Assembly: GCA_020186115.1 (NCBI GenBank)
Contig: WSYJ01000052.1
Coordinates: forward strand, 535,718 to 599,717
Reading direction: 5' to 3'
Source: Histomonas meleagridis
Taxonomy: Eukaryota > Parabasalia > Tritrichomonadida > Dientamoebidae
DNA length: 64,000 nucleotides
In this document: one piece after another, positions 1 through 11,127 of the stretch
Position numbering within the stretch: the first letter of the stretch is position 1
How the letters are laid out: each line of letters begins with the position of its first letter
Translations under genes and position numbers: made by a program
The notes under the pieces: generated by a model
Told to the model about the DNA's origin: nothing
What the model saw: the letters and a program-made list of their open reading frames with translations, nothing else
Databases searched by the model: none

Positions 1-1017
1 AATCGTGAAATCTTTGAAAAGCGTGCTACAATCATTCGTGAGTTTAGACATTTCCTTGATGATCATGGCTTTATCGAAGTTGAAACACCAATTATGTGGC
101 AATCTGCAGGTGGTGCTACAGCCAAACCATTTATCACACATCACAATAGCCTCGATATTGATCTTTGGCTTCGTGTTGCACCAGAACTTTTCTTAAAGAT
201 GTGCGTTGTTGGTGGTATGAACCGTGTTTATGAAATCGGTCGTAACTTCCGTAATGAAGGAATGGATCCAACACATAACCCAGAATTCACATCATGTGAA
301 TTTTACATGGCTTATGCAGATTACAACTTCTTAATGAGTTTCACTGAAGAACTTCTCAGGAACGTTGTAATGAAAGTTAAAGGATCACTTAAATTTGATA
401 TTGATACTCCAAATGGAAAGGTAGAAATTGATTTCGAAAAGCCTTTTGGTCGTATTGACATGATTGCAGAACTTAAGAAACATGTTGGTGAACTCCCACC
501 ACTTGAGGATACAGAGGAAACTCGTAAGTATCTTGATGACCTTTGCGTTAAGTATGATGTTGAAGTTACACCACCACGTTCTGTTTCAAGAATGCTTGAT
601 AAACTCGTTGGCCACTTTGTTGAACCACAATGCATTAATCCAACATTCTTAATGAACCATCCACAAGTTATGTCTCCACTTGCTAAATGGCATCGTGATC
701 TCCCAGGACAAGTTGAGCGTTTCGAATTGTTCATAAATGGCTTAGAATACTGTAATGCTTACACAGAACTTAATGCACCAATGGTACAACGCGAACTTTT
801 CCTTGATCAAATTAAGCAAAAGGAAGCTAATGATGACGAAGCAATGCCATACGATGATACTTTCTGCACTGCTTTGGAATATGGACTTCCTCCAACTGCT
901 GGATGGGGACTTGGTATTGATCGTCTTACAATGCTTCTTACTAACCAAGAATCAATTCGTGAAGTTTTATTATATCCATTAATGAAACCTCTTGATTCAA
1001 CTGAACAAAAACAATAA
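1..1017 (+). CDS. KARS: Lysyl-tRNA synthetase, class II (5'-truncated by window edge)
   Basis: Charges tRNA-Lys with lysine in the cytosol. The frame is open from base 1, so the upstream anticodon-binding domain and start lie outside the window. Class II motif 2 is visible as [14 protein letters not shown] followed by [12 protein letters not shown], and motif 3 as [13 protein letters not shown] near the C-terminus; both bind ATP and lysine. The PETCNAYTE-like segment of the family appears here as [14 protein letters not shown]. The stop TAA is followed by AA, giving the UAAA tetranucleotide that trichomonads use around stop codons for polyadenylation. Codon use is more GC-balanced than in the transposon genes, consistent with a conserved host gene. 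Annotation is secure; only the symbol and organism are inferred. Confidence 0.95.
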   Translation, partial: NREIFEKRATIIREFRHFLDDHGFIEVETPIMWQSAGGATAKPFITHHNSLDIDLWLRVAPELFLKMCVVGGMNRVYEIGRNFRNEGMDPTHNPEFTSCEFYMAYADYNFLMSFTEELLRNVVMKVKGSLKFDIDTPNGKVEIDFEKPFGRIDMIAELKKHVGELPPLEDTEETRKYLDDLCVKYDVEVTPPRSVSRMLDKLVGHFVEPQCINPTFLMNHPQVMSPLAKWHRDLPGQVERFELFINGLEYCNAYTELNAPMVQRELFLDQIKQKEANDDEAMPYDDTFCTALEYGLPPTAGWGLGIDRLTMLLTNQESIREVLLYPLMKPLDSTEQKQ

Positions 1018-1413
1018 AACTCAAGAATTTTTTAATTAATTTTTTTCTAAGAAGAATATGGATTAAAACAAAAAAATTTTGGGCAGAACCAAAGTGACGT
1101 TCAGGGTACCCCACAGTAATAGGAACCGTTTATTTTTTATAACTTTGAAGAATTCTTCATAAACTTTTGCTCCTCAGTTCATTTTTTATTGAGAATACAA
1201 TATATTTTCTTGCTATTATACATATAAATTATGTATGACATTGCCCAGAGGCACTCGAGTGCCACTTTTAATTCAATATGTATTCAAATTTTGGCAAAAC
1301 GATCATGGCTAAAAAGTAACACTTTATAATAAAGCATTCAATATTTACCTAAAACCGAAAGTGGCAAAAGGGTAAATTTTGTGTTGAAAATATGGTTGAA
1401 TAAACCACTTTCA
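1018..1413. other. Intergenic region with a perfect 14-bp palindrome
   Basis: No gene is seen. GGCACTCGAGTGCC at 1250-1263 is a perfect palindrome lying about 150 bases upstream of the next gene. It could be a factor-binding site, but nothing in the window confirms that. Confidence 0.4.
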
Positions 1414-1974
1414 ATGAGTTCGAAACCTGAGAACCCCATTCCAAAGCAAGCACAAAATAATGCACCACCTAAAAAAAAGATTATTTATGATTACACTGGT
1501 GACCGTGGAAATTATGATATGGGAAATATTAATGAATATAAAAAAACAAATTTTAATTCACAAAAAAGTCATAATGCAAATAAAAGTAATGACTCTAATT
1601 GGAGATATGTGTCAGGCCAGCAGAGTGATAATTCAAATTATCAACAAAAATTCAATAGAAAAGAAAACGATTCAATCCAAAACTCTAAATCTGTAGACTC
1701 TATGCAAAAGCATGTATATCAAACTGGTGACAGAAACAATCGTTCTAAATCAATGAAAACTTCTGAATCGATCGATCAAATGCCAAACAGAAAGCCATCT
1801 AATCAAAATTATAGAGATAGAAATAATAAAAAATATTATTCAAACCCTAAGAAATATTCAGAAACGAATTCTAATACAAGTGATAGTCAACATCAAGTTT
1901 ACAAACCCCCTCATAAAAGAGAACCTACTGTACAGACAGCAGCTGAGACAGAATGGCGGCCAACCTCAATATGA
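1414..1974 (+). CDS. Low-complexity Asn/Ser/Lys-rich hydrophilic protein
   Basis: Not recognised. The frame is open further upstream to 1381, but only with a GTG; the first ATG is at 1414 (MSSKPENP), which I take as the start, giving 186 aa. The protein has no membrane segment. It begins with a Pro/Lys-rich stretch, then IIYDYTGDRGNYDMGN, then Asn/Gln/Ser/Arg-rich sequence, and ends KPPHKREPTVQTAAETEWRP. The composition suggests an intrinsically disordered, possibly RNA-associated protein, but that is inference. The stop is TGA immediately followed by TAAA, the trichomonad-style poly(A) context, which supports a real transcript. It lies between LysRS and a helix-turn-helix gene on the same strand. 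Confidence 0.6.
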   Translation: MSSKPENPIPKQAQNNAPPKKKIIYDYTGDRGNYDMGNINEYKKTNFNSQKSHNANKSNDSNWRYVSGQQSDNSNYQQKFNRKENDSIQNSKSVDSMQKHVYQTGDRNNRSKSMKTSESIDQMPNRKPSNQNYRDRNNKKYYSNPKKYSETNSNTSDSQHQVYKPPHKREPTVQTAAETEWRPTSI

Positions 1975-2227
1975 TAAACAATAATAATTTGTGAGTTTTT
2001 CATTTTCAAAATTGAATTTTTGAACAAATACTTTTTATAAATATTTTAGAATATTACCCTAAACTTTGAATTCTTAATGTGTCCTCCATCTCTAGGAGGG
2101 AGTTGAAATATAAGCATTTACTCTTTTGGTTTTGACTTTTACATGAAAAAAAAATATCATAGATTTTTGGGGTACCTCAAAACCGATCATGGTTATTATT
2201 TCATATCATATTTCTGGCGACTTTTGA

Positions 2228-2686
2228 ATGTCATTGCCCCAAGAAGATCACCACATAGAAAATGAAGAAATCAAACGAAAGGCATACAAGAGGCTTTCAA
2301 AAGAAGAGTTGGCTGAAATCTTGCGATTGAAATCAGAAGGAATACCTGTTTCAATATTGGCAGAAAGATTTTCTATTACTGAAAGACAAATCCATCGAAT
2401 ATTTAAGAACTCCCAATACACCTATGATTTAATGTCAGTAGAACCTAAGTCTAAAAAGAAAGTTCAATCTATTATCCAAGAACAACATTCTGCTTACATT
2501 TACGAGGAACTATTAATTGACCCTCACGTATCATTAGACTTTCTCTCTGAAGGTTTGTTATACTTTTTTGGAGTGAAAGTTTCACATTCAACAATTTGGC
2601 GTCATATTCGTGGTGGTGGTCTAGAAGCTCACGGATTCCCTGGATTCACAAAAGTATCTTCTCATGAAGTAGAAGATCAATGCTGA
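2228..2686 (+). CDS. Helix-turn-helix DNA-binding protein, transposase N-terminus-like
   Basis: 152 aa. Residues ~20-60 (LSKEELAEILRLKSEGIPVSILAERFSI then TERQIHRIFK) read as a homeodomain-like helix-turn-helix of the kind found at the N-terminus of Tc1/mariner and IS630-type transposases. A second predicted helix-turn-helix includes SHSTIWRHIRGGGL at ~120-135. No catalytic DDE domain follows in any frame before 2.75 kb, so this is a truncated transposase or a domesticated DNA-binding protein. The stop TGA is followed directly by TAAA, a host-like 3' end. A small CCTCC/GGAGG hairpin precedes the gene near 2083-2100. Confidence 0.55.
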   Translation: MSLPQEDHHIENEEIKRKAYKRLSKEELAEILRLKSEGIPVSILAERFSITERQIHRIFKNSQYTYDLMSVEPKSKKKVQSIIQEQHSAYIYEELLIDPHVSLDFLSEGLLYFFGVKVSHSTIWRHIRGGGLEAHGFPGFTKVSSHEVEDQC

Positions 2687-2689
2687 TAA

Positions 2690-3904
2690 AATTGTGTTAA
2701 AAGAATAATAATTTTAATTGGAAAATAGTTTTTTAATCATATTTGGAATATAGATAGGCCATCATGATGTTAAAACGCAAGAATAAAAGAAATCGCATCG
2801 GCCAATCCTTAAAAAAAGTAGATTGAAAAAAATTGGGAAATCGTTTTTTGCTACAAACAAACCTTGTCAATTTTACCAGCAAAATAATTATGTGAAATAA
2901 ACTCTTTTATGGAAATGTTCTACGAATCTATTCAAAGCAATTCAAGAGAATCTGTGACATATTTTTTGTAATTAATTTAAAAATAAACCATAAATCAATA
3001 ATAACTGAAATTCTATAATTTTTATATTTTAAAAACAATCTGGCAAAATAAACATATTCTGATGAATTTTTTGATTTTTATTAATTTTCTATCATCACTT
3101 AAACAAAAATCTGTTTTCAAATTGAGAAAAAAATATAAAGATCAAATTGAAAATTTCGGAATCATTTTTTCCAAAATATATATTTTTTAAGTCCAATCTT
3201 AATTATTTTTGAAGTATATGATATTTTATAGATGGTGGTTCTTGAAATCTTCAGGATGATTTTTTTTTCATTCAATTTTCTTTATTATATTATCACTTTA
3301 TTTCAAACCGTATCTAAAAATTTCTCTGAAGTGGCGATAGTCTTTTTTTTTTCTATAATATCGAGATAAAGTAAATATTAAAATATATATATCATATTTT
3401 TTAATTTTAATGATTTACCAAGATATTTATATTCTGATGGTCAAAAAGTGCTCAAAAATTGGTTTTTTATGTGTTTTTTGTTATGTGATCATTTTCAATC
3501 AAAACTGTGGTAATTAAAAATGTTTTATTTGTTTTCGCAAATAGATTGGTTAAAGAAAATATATAACTTCAATTATTCGATTTAATTATAAAAATTTAAG
3601 AGATGAATAAAACTAAACGCTTTTATGTGTCAAATAATCTATAATTGATTAGAATGATTTTCATATATATGGTTTTGCATAATATGCATTTTTGATTGAA
3701 AAATATAAGATTTTTATTTTTTTGATGAAAAAAAAATTCATATGAATTTTTTCCACACACTATATATGGTATGTATATTATTAATTTAAATTTTCTAAGG
3801 GATCTGTGGGAACAATTTTTTTATCTCCCTTTCGAAAATAATGCTAAATAAGAAATTTCAGAAAGATTAAAATTAAAAATCAAAAATATATTAAATTCAT
3901 CTTT
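2690..3904. other. AT-rich intergenic region, no gene seen
   Basis: About 1.2 kb of very AT-rich DNA with runs of T and A up to about 10 bases. I see no convincing coding frame, RNA gene or ordered repeat. It separates two convergent transcription units. Confidence 0.5.
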
Positions 3905-6900
3905 TTAATTATATCTGTTTGATAATTTTTGATTTCTTAAATGTGGATAATTTGCATAAAATGTATCCAATTCGCTTTGACTTACACTCTCTCCTCGAAC
4001 GAATTTCCTATAGTCAGGTGCTTCTACCCAATGTTTACTATTATCCATGTGTTGATAACATTCAGTTGAAGAATTAAACAAAGCTCCGCAATAATAACAA
4101 AAATGTTTTCCGCAACTGCATGCAATGTGATTACATGCCATTGTTTTCTCCACAATTTTATTACAGTTTCCACAAATTCTATAACCACACGGAACAGATG
4201 TTGAGAGATTACAACAATTAATTTTATGCCATTGATTACATTCAGGACATAAAGCAAAATTACATCCAGTAGAAATACATTTCATAAATGTATGTGATGG
4301 AGGTGCCTTAAGTAATATAGTAGGATGATTCGGACAAAATGTTATAAAAGGAGAAGATTTTAATGTTCTTATAGCATAAGCAGTAATGAATGCTCTTGCG
4401 ACATTAGCAACATCGTTATCATTAATAAATGCCCATAACATTTGGCCTATAGGAATTATAGGATAAAAACAATCGGAATCTTCATAAGTTTCGAGTATTT
4501 GTATTGGTTGAACTAAATTTGTGTTTTCATACATTTTATCGATACGAATCCTATCTGTGTCTTTATCATACATTTGACCAAGTTCATAAATTAATGAATT
4601 TCTTATACAATTTCTACAATAATTTCGATTTTTAATGACACCATTTTTATAATACACATTAATTAATTGTTTCGATAATAACGCATTTTCTTCACACAAC
4701 TCGATATAATCACCAAGAATTTCATCACCATTAACCATAGAAGTAGAATTTGTTGTTGATTCATTATCTTTAAATCGATATTTATTTATAAATGTTTTGA
4801 TTTTCTTATCATTGATTTCATTTGGTACTGAAATAGTTTTATTTTTAATGTCTACAAACCATTTATTGCCACCTGATTTATTTCTTATTTTAATAGCTAA
4901 TGATAATGATTGAATATTAATACCACCAGGAATTGATATAGTTTTATATGGAAATATTGGTGGTGAATCATGTAATAATTCTAATGCTAATTTAATTTGA
5001 TCAGGTTTACCAACCCATTTATTACCATTTTGCATGATTTCTAAATCATGAAGTTGAAGCCAATTCTTGAAGATATTAATAATCTTTCTGTCTTTAAATA
5101 ATGCATTATTAACAACAGAATTTGGTATTTTAAGTATTTCGACTCCTTCTCCAAAGATTTCATCAGTAAACATTCCTGCTAATGGTATAGAAAATTCGGC
5201 TGTATACATATAAGTTATAACATTACCTTGATATAATGAATTTTTATTGATTATATTCTCATGATAAGGTGATATATGATATATAATTGCACCAAATTGT
5301 TTTGTTATTTGATAAACTTTTGTTGTAAATTCTTCCTTTGTCAAATTAGAATCAACTGAATGTTTAAAATCGACTTCATAAATTGGTACAATTTGTGTTT
5401 TTAGAGGTGCATTCACATTAACAAAACCTGGAAGATCATTTTGAATAAATTTACTTATATATTCATTTAATTCTGTTTCATTCATTTTTTCATTAACATC
5501 TATTGCAATTTCATGTTCTTTATTAATTGTTTTTAATTTTTTAATTTCACTTAAATTAGAATTTTTATATTTTATTGCTGCTTCATATACACTATAAATC
5601 GGAAAATCCTTTTTAAGTTGTTCATCCCATTGCGTAGGTAAATGATTTAATTGGTTTTGAAGAGAATTTGTTTCTTCTTTATTTGATGAATTATATCCTT
5701 GTTGTTTTCTTAGTTGACGTAATTGATATAATCTATCTTGAATTCTTAAATATTCAATATAATCATTTGGCACTTCATCAACTTTAACTTTTAATCTTTT
5801 TATATTATATTTATTAAATTTTGGACCATTAATTTGAAATGATTTTAAGTCAACTTGTTGAACTAAATGACTACCATTAATACAACCCATTGCAAATTTA
5901 TCAAACATTGCTTCAATTGAACGATTTTTAGTAATTGTAGAATAATAATTTTCATCTTCACCAAGTAAAACAGGATAATTACCATCAATTTTAATTTCAG
6001 AATTACCATTAGCATATTGAAAGAAAACTCTTTTACCACATGATTTAACACTAATTAAATCAGGACATATTGTATTAACTACATTACATATATAATCACT
6101 TGGTGCATATTCTGCATAAATTGCATTTTTAGTCCAAGGAATCGGAGTTTGATTAGGGATTGGCGTTTCAGATATAATTATTAAATGTGAATATCCATAA
6201 GTATCTTTATCACTAAATACATAATTAAGTTTTGGATTAATTGTAGGTCTTTTATTTACATTATGATTTATATTCCTTTGAACAAGTGAAAATGAAAAAA
6301 TTTCACCTGTAATTGCTATATGTAATTTATTTTCGTATGTATTAAGTTTATTAATATTATTTATCATATAATCTAAAGTACTTTTTGTTATTTGATATGG
6401 GTAACATTTATTATCTTTAAAGAAATATACACTTGAATTATATTTATCAGATCCAATTGATTCTACTGATATACAACATTGTAAAATAGGATGAGGAATT
6501 AATATTGATGATGGTGCATAAGGTAAAAGTTTTGTTACTTCTTTTACTGCAATTTGAAATATTTCATCACTTTCCTTATTTAATGGTGCATAAGTAATAA
6601 CTCCTTTATCTTGAAATTCGGAAATATAAAAAAGAACTTTCCCACTTTCAGAACCTGTATGTCTAAATGAATTAAATTTATGGAATCCTGATTCAATATA
6701 TTCTAGAAGATAAGCTTCAAGTAAAGGAGAAACATAATGTTCTTGTGTATATATTGAATAATCAACACATATAGTTTTAGGTTTATAAATTTTATAATCA
6801 TTATTTGTAGTGTATGGTTCTTCTTCAAGATTACGATGTACAAATGAACCGAAATTAATTTTCATGCTTTCATTATGTGAAACATTAAATATATAAGCAG

Positions 6901-9900
6901 AACCTGGACATGATAAACCTTTTGAACCTGGTCGAATTGCCAATGAAATTTCTGATTGCGTTTGTTCTTTATCAAATACTATATCTTTTCCTCCAATATA
7001 AACTATTAATGGAGTAGTAGTAATATTTTCTATTGTATAAAATCTAGCTTTTCGACAATCAATCCATTCTTTTTTAGCAATCTGAATGTTATTAATGATT
7101 TCTTGAATGAAATTCATTATATCAAATTTATTACATACGTCTCTAAGTTGTGAAAATATTTTATCATCTTTATTAAATCCTAAATTTTCAGCAATATTAT
7201 TAACTGTACCTAAAACTTGTATTACAGTTTTCGAATTTAATCCATAAGAAGTCGCTTGAATTTTCCATGTAGAAGGTTTTAATTTTGTAAGATCTAAAAG
7301 AGTTTTAAGTATAGTAATTATATCAGAATCATCACAAAAATTATCTTGAAGTGGTTTAGAATATGGATTTACTACAAGATCATTTGAATTAAATATTAAT
7401 ACTATTAAAGAACCTAAAACTTCAAAAAGACTTTGCACATTATAATATTTAGAAGATGCTTCAATGATAGCAAATGATAAAAATGGAGAAAGTGAATTAA
7501 ATTTAGAAATTTTTTCACCAGTTTTTGTAATACTTTTAGTCGTATAATCAATTGCATTAAATGAATATAATTCATTTATAAATTGATTAAGTTTAATTGG
7601 ATCAATTTTTTCAGGTAAATTATCTATATCTTCAAGATTAATACCAATTTTACGTAATGATAATATATTAATACTAATATCAGAGGTTTGAATATCTGGT
7701 GGTAATGATTCTTTAAATGGCATATCCTTAATTGATATTTGGATGGAAATACCTGGTTGTATTCTACCTACACGTCCTGCACGTTGTGCTTGACTTTGTA
7801 ATGATATTGTTTCTTCAGATAGTGTTGTTAAACCTTTAATTGGATCAAAGTTTGGCTGATTAAAAATTCCTGTATCTACTACAACAGATAAATCTTCAAT
7901 TGTTAATGATGATTCTATTGCATTAGTTGCCATAATAACTTTAATTATATTCTTATGATCTTTAATTGGATTTTTAGCAATTTCTTTTTGTGTTATTGAA
8001 ACAAAACTTAAGAATTTAATTGGGATAATAAATAATGTTTTCTCATTATTCTTTGTAAGTGAATCAATTTTAGAATTAAATTCTTTTATGTCATTAAATG
8101 ATATATCAGTAATAAGACGAATTTTATTTTGTTTATTTTCATTTGATGATTGAACTAAGTCACTTAAATATTTATCAATTTCATTAATTCGTGAATTACC
8201 TGAAGAAAATATTAATATATGCCCAACATTAATTTCATTGTTTGCCATTTTTTGTATTATATCAAATGTTTGGTTTGCTGCAAGTTTTGAAACATCATTT
8301 TTTCTTTTTGCTATTAATTTAATTGTTTGAACAGGGAATAATTGCGTTTCTTTCATTATAAGTTGTTTAACATTACCAAAACAATGTAATACATGATAAT
8401 CAGGTGTTGCAGACATCATTAAAACTTGTAATGGAAATGTATTTCTTGAAAGCATTTGTTTTGATAACATAGCTATAAGTACATCAGTATCAACACTTCT
8501 TTCATGAATTTCATCAAGACAAAACCTTGTTCTTGAAATAATATCAATTCCATACTTATTAGCTTTTGTTAAAAGTCGTAAAACATTATGAGGTGAAAAT
8601 AATGCTACAATTGGTACTTGGAATGAAGATTTTTTATAAAGCTTTAACATTTCTGGAACACTATCTATAAGTATAACATTATTATCTAATATTTGTTGGA
8701 AATCTTTCATTTTATCAGCTATAATTGAAGCACTTGGCTGTGTCATAATGAAAAATGGATATTTTAAATTATCCATTAATGCTTTGATTGAGAAGAAAAA
8801 TGGTGCACACCTTGTTTTACCACTTCCAGTAGAACTTTTGAAAATAACAAAAGGATCAGCATTAAATAGAAATTCGTCATGCATTTCATATACTGAATAA
8901 ATCCTTGTATATGATGATTGATCTTCTGATGGTGAAAATACAAGTTTAAATAAAAGATTTTCAATTTCTTTAATTTTAGGATTGCTTTGATTATTCATAA
9001 AATTACAATATGTAGTTACTGCATTACAAACTTTCGTAGTATTATCTATGAAAAGATCAATTTGTTCTGATTTAGCTTCATTAAACTTAAACTTAATTAA
9101 ATTTTCAAATGATCTTAAAATTAATTGAATTTGTATTACGCTATTAGTGTTGTTTTTAATAAATTTGCTATATAATAAAAATACATTGCTACAAATTTGT
9201 AATAAATGATTTATTTTTTGTTGTTTCTTAATATTATTTATATTTTTAAGATATTGTAAGACATTGAAAAGTTTTTTAGAAATTTTATTTGGATCAATCA
9301 TATATTGAGATATAAAAACATTGCATTTGTTCTCTAACTGAGGAGATACTTTAATACAATTAAAAAGTTGATTAATTAATTGTTTTACTTGTTGAAATTC
9401 CTTTTTTTCAATTTTATATTTTCCTTTAATTCTAATAATTTCATTAATGAAATTATTTCTTATTGGATATGAATAATTAAGCATAGATATTAATGATTTT
9501 ATATTTCTAGTACTTAAATCTTGGAAATCAGGTGAAAGAAGAATTTGTTCATAATTTTTTTCATCTTTTGAAAGTGGTTCAATTTCAAGTAAAAGTTGAT
9601 ATAATTCATCATATGAAATTTTTGGAAAATTCGAAATAAGTTTGTTAACATCTTCAATTAATTTGTTTGATATATCACCAATACTTAAACTTTTAGACAT
9701 TTCATCAATATCAAAGCCTTGAGCATATTGAATTATAAATCCAGCATCTTGTAATTGTTGAATTTCATCTAAAGCATTTTGAGCAAATTTAAGGTTAAGA
9801 TCAGGATTAATAGGAAGTGATAATATTGTAAACTTAGATGATATTATTTGTGACATTGATATATTTTTAGGTAAATCAAAACTTGCTGGTTTATATTTTG

Positions 9901-11113
9901 CAAATGATGGCATTCTATGATTTCCTTTTTCTGGATCAATATTCCTTTCAATAGAATCAACATTAATAGCAATTTTAAGAGCTAAAAATAAAATTTTATC
10001 TTCATCTTTTGATTGTTGATCAATGTTTTCATTAATTTTTAATTGTGGATTAATTTTATTCTTATTTTGTTGATAGACTTGATCTGACATTAAAATTGTA
10101 TTATTATTAATTTCCTTAATTTCTATATTTGTTATAAGTATACCAAAAGTTGTACCATATCCATAAAAACCAAAGAATTCTCCTGTTATATATGAATAAC
10201 CATCATAAAATTTATCAAACATTGGCATAATATAAATATTTTCATCTTCTTCATTAGGAATATAAACAACATTAGTTAATGGATGGTTCTTTATAAAGAA
10301 ATAAGGAGTTTGATAACATTTTTGTAATGATTTTTGTGACTTAAAAAATAATCCAATTGTTTTCGGTGCAGCTATAAGAATTGGAACAAGCATAAATTCA
10401 GTAGCAGCCTTAAATGCTGCACATATAACTTGACCACATGTAAGATATTTTGCATTCCAATCGGAACTCCGAATAACTTTGGGTCGAAAATTTGTATTTG
10501 ACTTTCCTAAAAATAAACTTACTAAATAATCATAATTTCGTGGATATCTTTTTGGAAAAATGTATCCGATATCTATATCAATTGCTTTAATGTCTTTTGA
10601 TTGAGTATACTTTTGTAGCTTTTTAACTTTTTCATTTCCTTTTGTATAAAATGGCGTTTCTTTTATGAATTTAATTATCGCATTATTTTGGTTACTATTG
10701 TGAATGATTAAAACACCTTTTTTAGAACATATAATAAATAAGGAAATGAAAGTTTGTAGTGTCCATTCAATTTCAATTAAGACTTGATTTTGTTTATGAC
10801 GAGTAAGATATTTTTGTAGATTAGAATCTGATGAATCAGTATATATTACAGGAACTTTAGCCCTTGGAAAAAAGTCAACAACAATCTCTTGATTCATTGG
10901 CCATGAATATTTGGAAAACGAATTTGATGAAGGACCTTTTCCACCTGGAAAATTAATGAAGGATGGTAGCTTTGCAATGGGAAGTTGTTTATTTGGGGAT
11001 TTCTGTGATTGTTTTTCATGATATCGAAGTGAATAATTCGGATTTTGGTCTTTAAATGGGGTCTTTCCCTGAAAATATCTTTTTTGTGTATGATTACTCT
11101 TCGGAGTGTTCAT
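3905..11113 (-). CDS. Giant DEAH-type RNA helicase with C-terminal RBR (RING-IBR-RING) region
   Basis: 2402 aa, one uninterrupted frame. SF2 helicase motifs occur in order: motif I STGSGKTRC (~residue 761), motif II as DEIH (~866), motif III SATPDYH (~899), motif V ATNAIESSLT (~1062) and motif VI QAQRAGRVGR (~1109). This is the DEAH/RHA set, predicted to unwind RNA using NTP. The C-terminal ~240 residues carry ordered Cys/His clusters: CRNCIRN (~2164), then CPNHP...CNFALCPEC (~2258, IBR-like), then CGNCNKIVEKTMACNHIAC with CGKHFCYYCG (~2316, RING2-like). This is the RBR layout of E3 ubiquitin ligases, with a Cys available at the usual catalytic position. Plants have comparable DEAH-RBR proteins. 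The ~740-residue N-terminus is not recognised. The unbroken frame is useful as a local control for sequence accuracy. Confidence 0.88.
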   Translation of the reverse strand: MNTPKSNHTQKRYFQGKTPFKDQNPNYSLRYHEKQSQKSPNKQLPIAKLPSFINFPGGKGPSSNSFSKYSWPMNQEIVVDFFPRAKVPVIYTDSSDSNLQKYLTRHKQNQVLIEIEWTLQTFISLFIICSKKGVLIIHNSNQNNAIIKFIKETPFYTKGNEKVKKLQKYTQSKDIKAIDIDIGYIFPKRYPRNYDYLVSLFLGKSNTNFRPKVIRSSDWNAKYLTCGQVICAAFKAATEFMLVPILIAAPKTIGLFFKSQKSLQKCYQTPYFFIKNHPLTNVVYIPNEEDENIYIMPMFDKFYDGYSYITGEFFGFYGYGTTFGILITNIEIKEINNNTILMSDQVYQQNKNKINPQLKINENIDQQSKDEDKILFLALKIAINVDSIERNIDPEKGNHRMPSFAKYKPASFDLPKNISMSQIISSKFTILSLPINPDLNLKFAQNALDEIQQLQDAGFIIQYAQGFDIDEMSKSLSIGDISNKLIEDVNKLISNFPKISYDELYQLLLEIEPLSKDEKNYEQILLSPDFQDLSTRNIKSLISMLNYSYPIRNNFINEIIRIKGKYKIEKKEFQQVKQLINQLFNCIKVSPQLENKCNVFISQYMIDPNKISKKLFNVLQYLKNINNIKKQQKINHLLQICSNVFLLYSKFIKNNTNSVIQIQLILRSFENLIKFKFNEAKSEQIDLFIDNTTKVCNAVTTYCNFMNNQSNPKIKEIENLLFKLVFSPSEDQSSYTRIYSVYEMHDEFLFNADPFVIFKSSTGSGKTRCAPFFFSIKALMDNLKYPFFIMTQPSASIIADKMKDFQQILDNNVILIDSVPEMLKLYKKSSFQVPIVALFSPHNVLRLLTKANKYGIDIISRTRFCLDEIHERSVDTDVLIAMLSKQMLSRNTFPLQVLMMSATPDYHVLHCFGNVKQLIMKETQLFPVQTIKLIAKRKNDVSKLAANQTFDIIQKMANNEINVGHILIFSSGNSRINEIDKYLSDLVQSSNENKQNKIRLITDISFNDIKEFNSKIDSLTKNNEKTLFIIPIKFLSFVSITQKEIAKNPIKDHKNIIKVIMATNAIESSLTIEDLSVVVDTGIFNQPNFDPIKGLTTLSEETISLQSQAQRAGRVGRIQPGISIQISIKDMPFKESLPPDIQTSDISINILSLRKIGINLEDIDNLPEKIDPIKLNQFINELYSFNAIDYTTKSITKTGEKISKFNSLSPFLSFAIIEASSKYYNVQSLFEVLGSLIVLIFNSNDLVVNPYSKPLQDNFCDDSDIITILKTLLDLTKLKPSTWKIQATSYGLNSKTVIQVLGTVNNIAENLGFNKDDKIFSQLRDVCNKFDIMNFIQEIINNIQIAKKEWIDCRKARFYTIENITTTPLIVYIGGKDIVFDKEQTQSEISLAIRPGSKGLSCPGSAYIFNVSHNESMKINFGSFVHRNLEEEPYTTNNDYKIYKPKTICVDYSIYTQEHYVSPLLEAYLLEYIESGFHKFNSFRHTGSESGKVLFYISEFQDKGVITYAPLNKESDEIFQIAVKEVTKLLPYAPSSILIPHPILQCCISVESIGSDKYNSSVYFFKDNKCYPYQITKSTLDYMINNINKLNTYENKLHIAITGEIFSFSLVQRNINHNVNKRPTINPKLNYVFSDKDTYGYSHLIIISETPIPNQTPIPWTKNAIYAEYAPSDYICNVVNTICPDLISVKSCGKRVFFQYANGNSEIKIDGNYPVLLGEDENYYSTITKNRSIEAMFDKFAMGCINGSHLVQQVDLKSFQINGPKFNKYNIKRLKVKVDEVPNDYIEYLRIQDRLYQLRQLRKQQGYNSSNKEETNSLQNQLNHLPTQWDEQLKKDFPIYSVYEAAIKYKNSNLSEIKKLKTINKEHEIAIDVNEKMNETELNEYISKFIQNDLPGFVNVNAPLKTQIVPIYEVDFKHSVDSNLTKEEFTTKVYQITKQFGAIIYHISPYHENIINKNSLYQGNVITYMYTAEFSIPLAGMFTDEIFGEGVEILKIPNSVVNNALFKDRKIINIFKNWLQLHDLEIMQNGNKWVGKPDQIKLALELLHDSPPIFPYKTISIPGGINIQSLSLAIKIRNKSGGNKWFVDIKNKTISVPNEINDKKIKTFINKYRFKDNESTTNSTSMVNGDEILGDYIELCEENALLSKQLINVYYKNGVIKNRNYCRNCIRNSLIYELGQMYDKDTDRIRIDKMYENTNLVQPIQILETYEDSDCFYPIIPIGQMLWAFINDNDVANVARAFITAYAIRTLKSSPFITFCPNHPTILLKAPPSHTFMKCISTGCNFALCPECNQWHKINCCNLSTSVPCGYRICGNCNKIVEKTMACNHIACSCGKHFCYYCGALFNSSTECYQHMDNSKHWVEAPDYRKFVRGESVSQSELDTFYANYPHLRNQKLSNRYN

Positions 11114-11115
11114 AA

Positions 11116-11127
11116 ATTAATGAAAAG
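11116..11127 (-). promoter_or_regulatory. Initiator-like element of the helicase gene
   Basis: On the minus strand, TTTTCATTAATTT lies directly before the ATG. TCATT fits the trichomonad Inr core TCA(+1)Y(T/A), a few bases upstream of the start codon as is usual there. Position and motif are seen; function is inferred. Confidence 0.5.

Noticed and set aside
321-982. ORFs overlapping LysRS on both strands
   Set aside because: Shadow frames of a clearly conserved gene.
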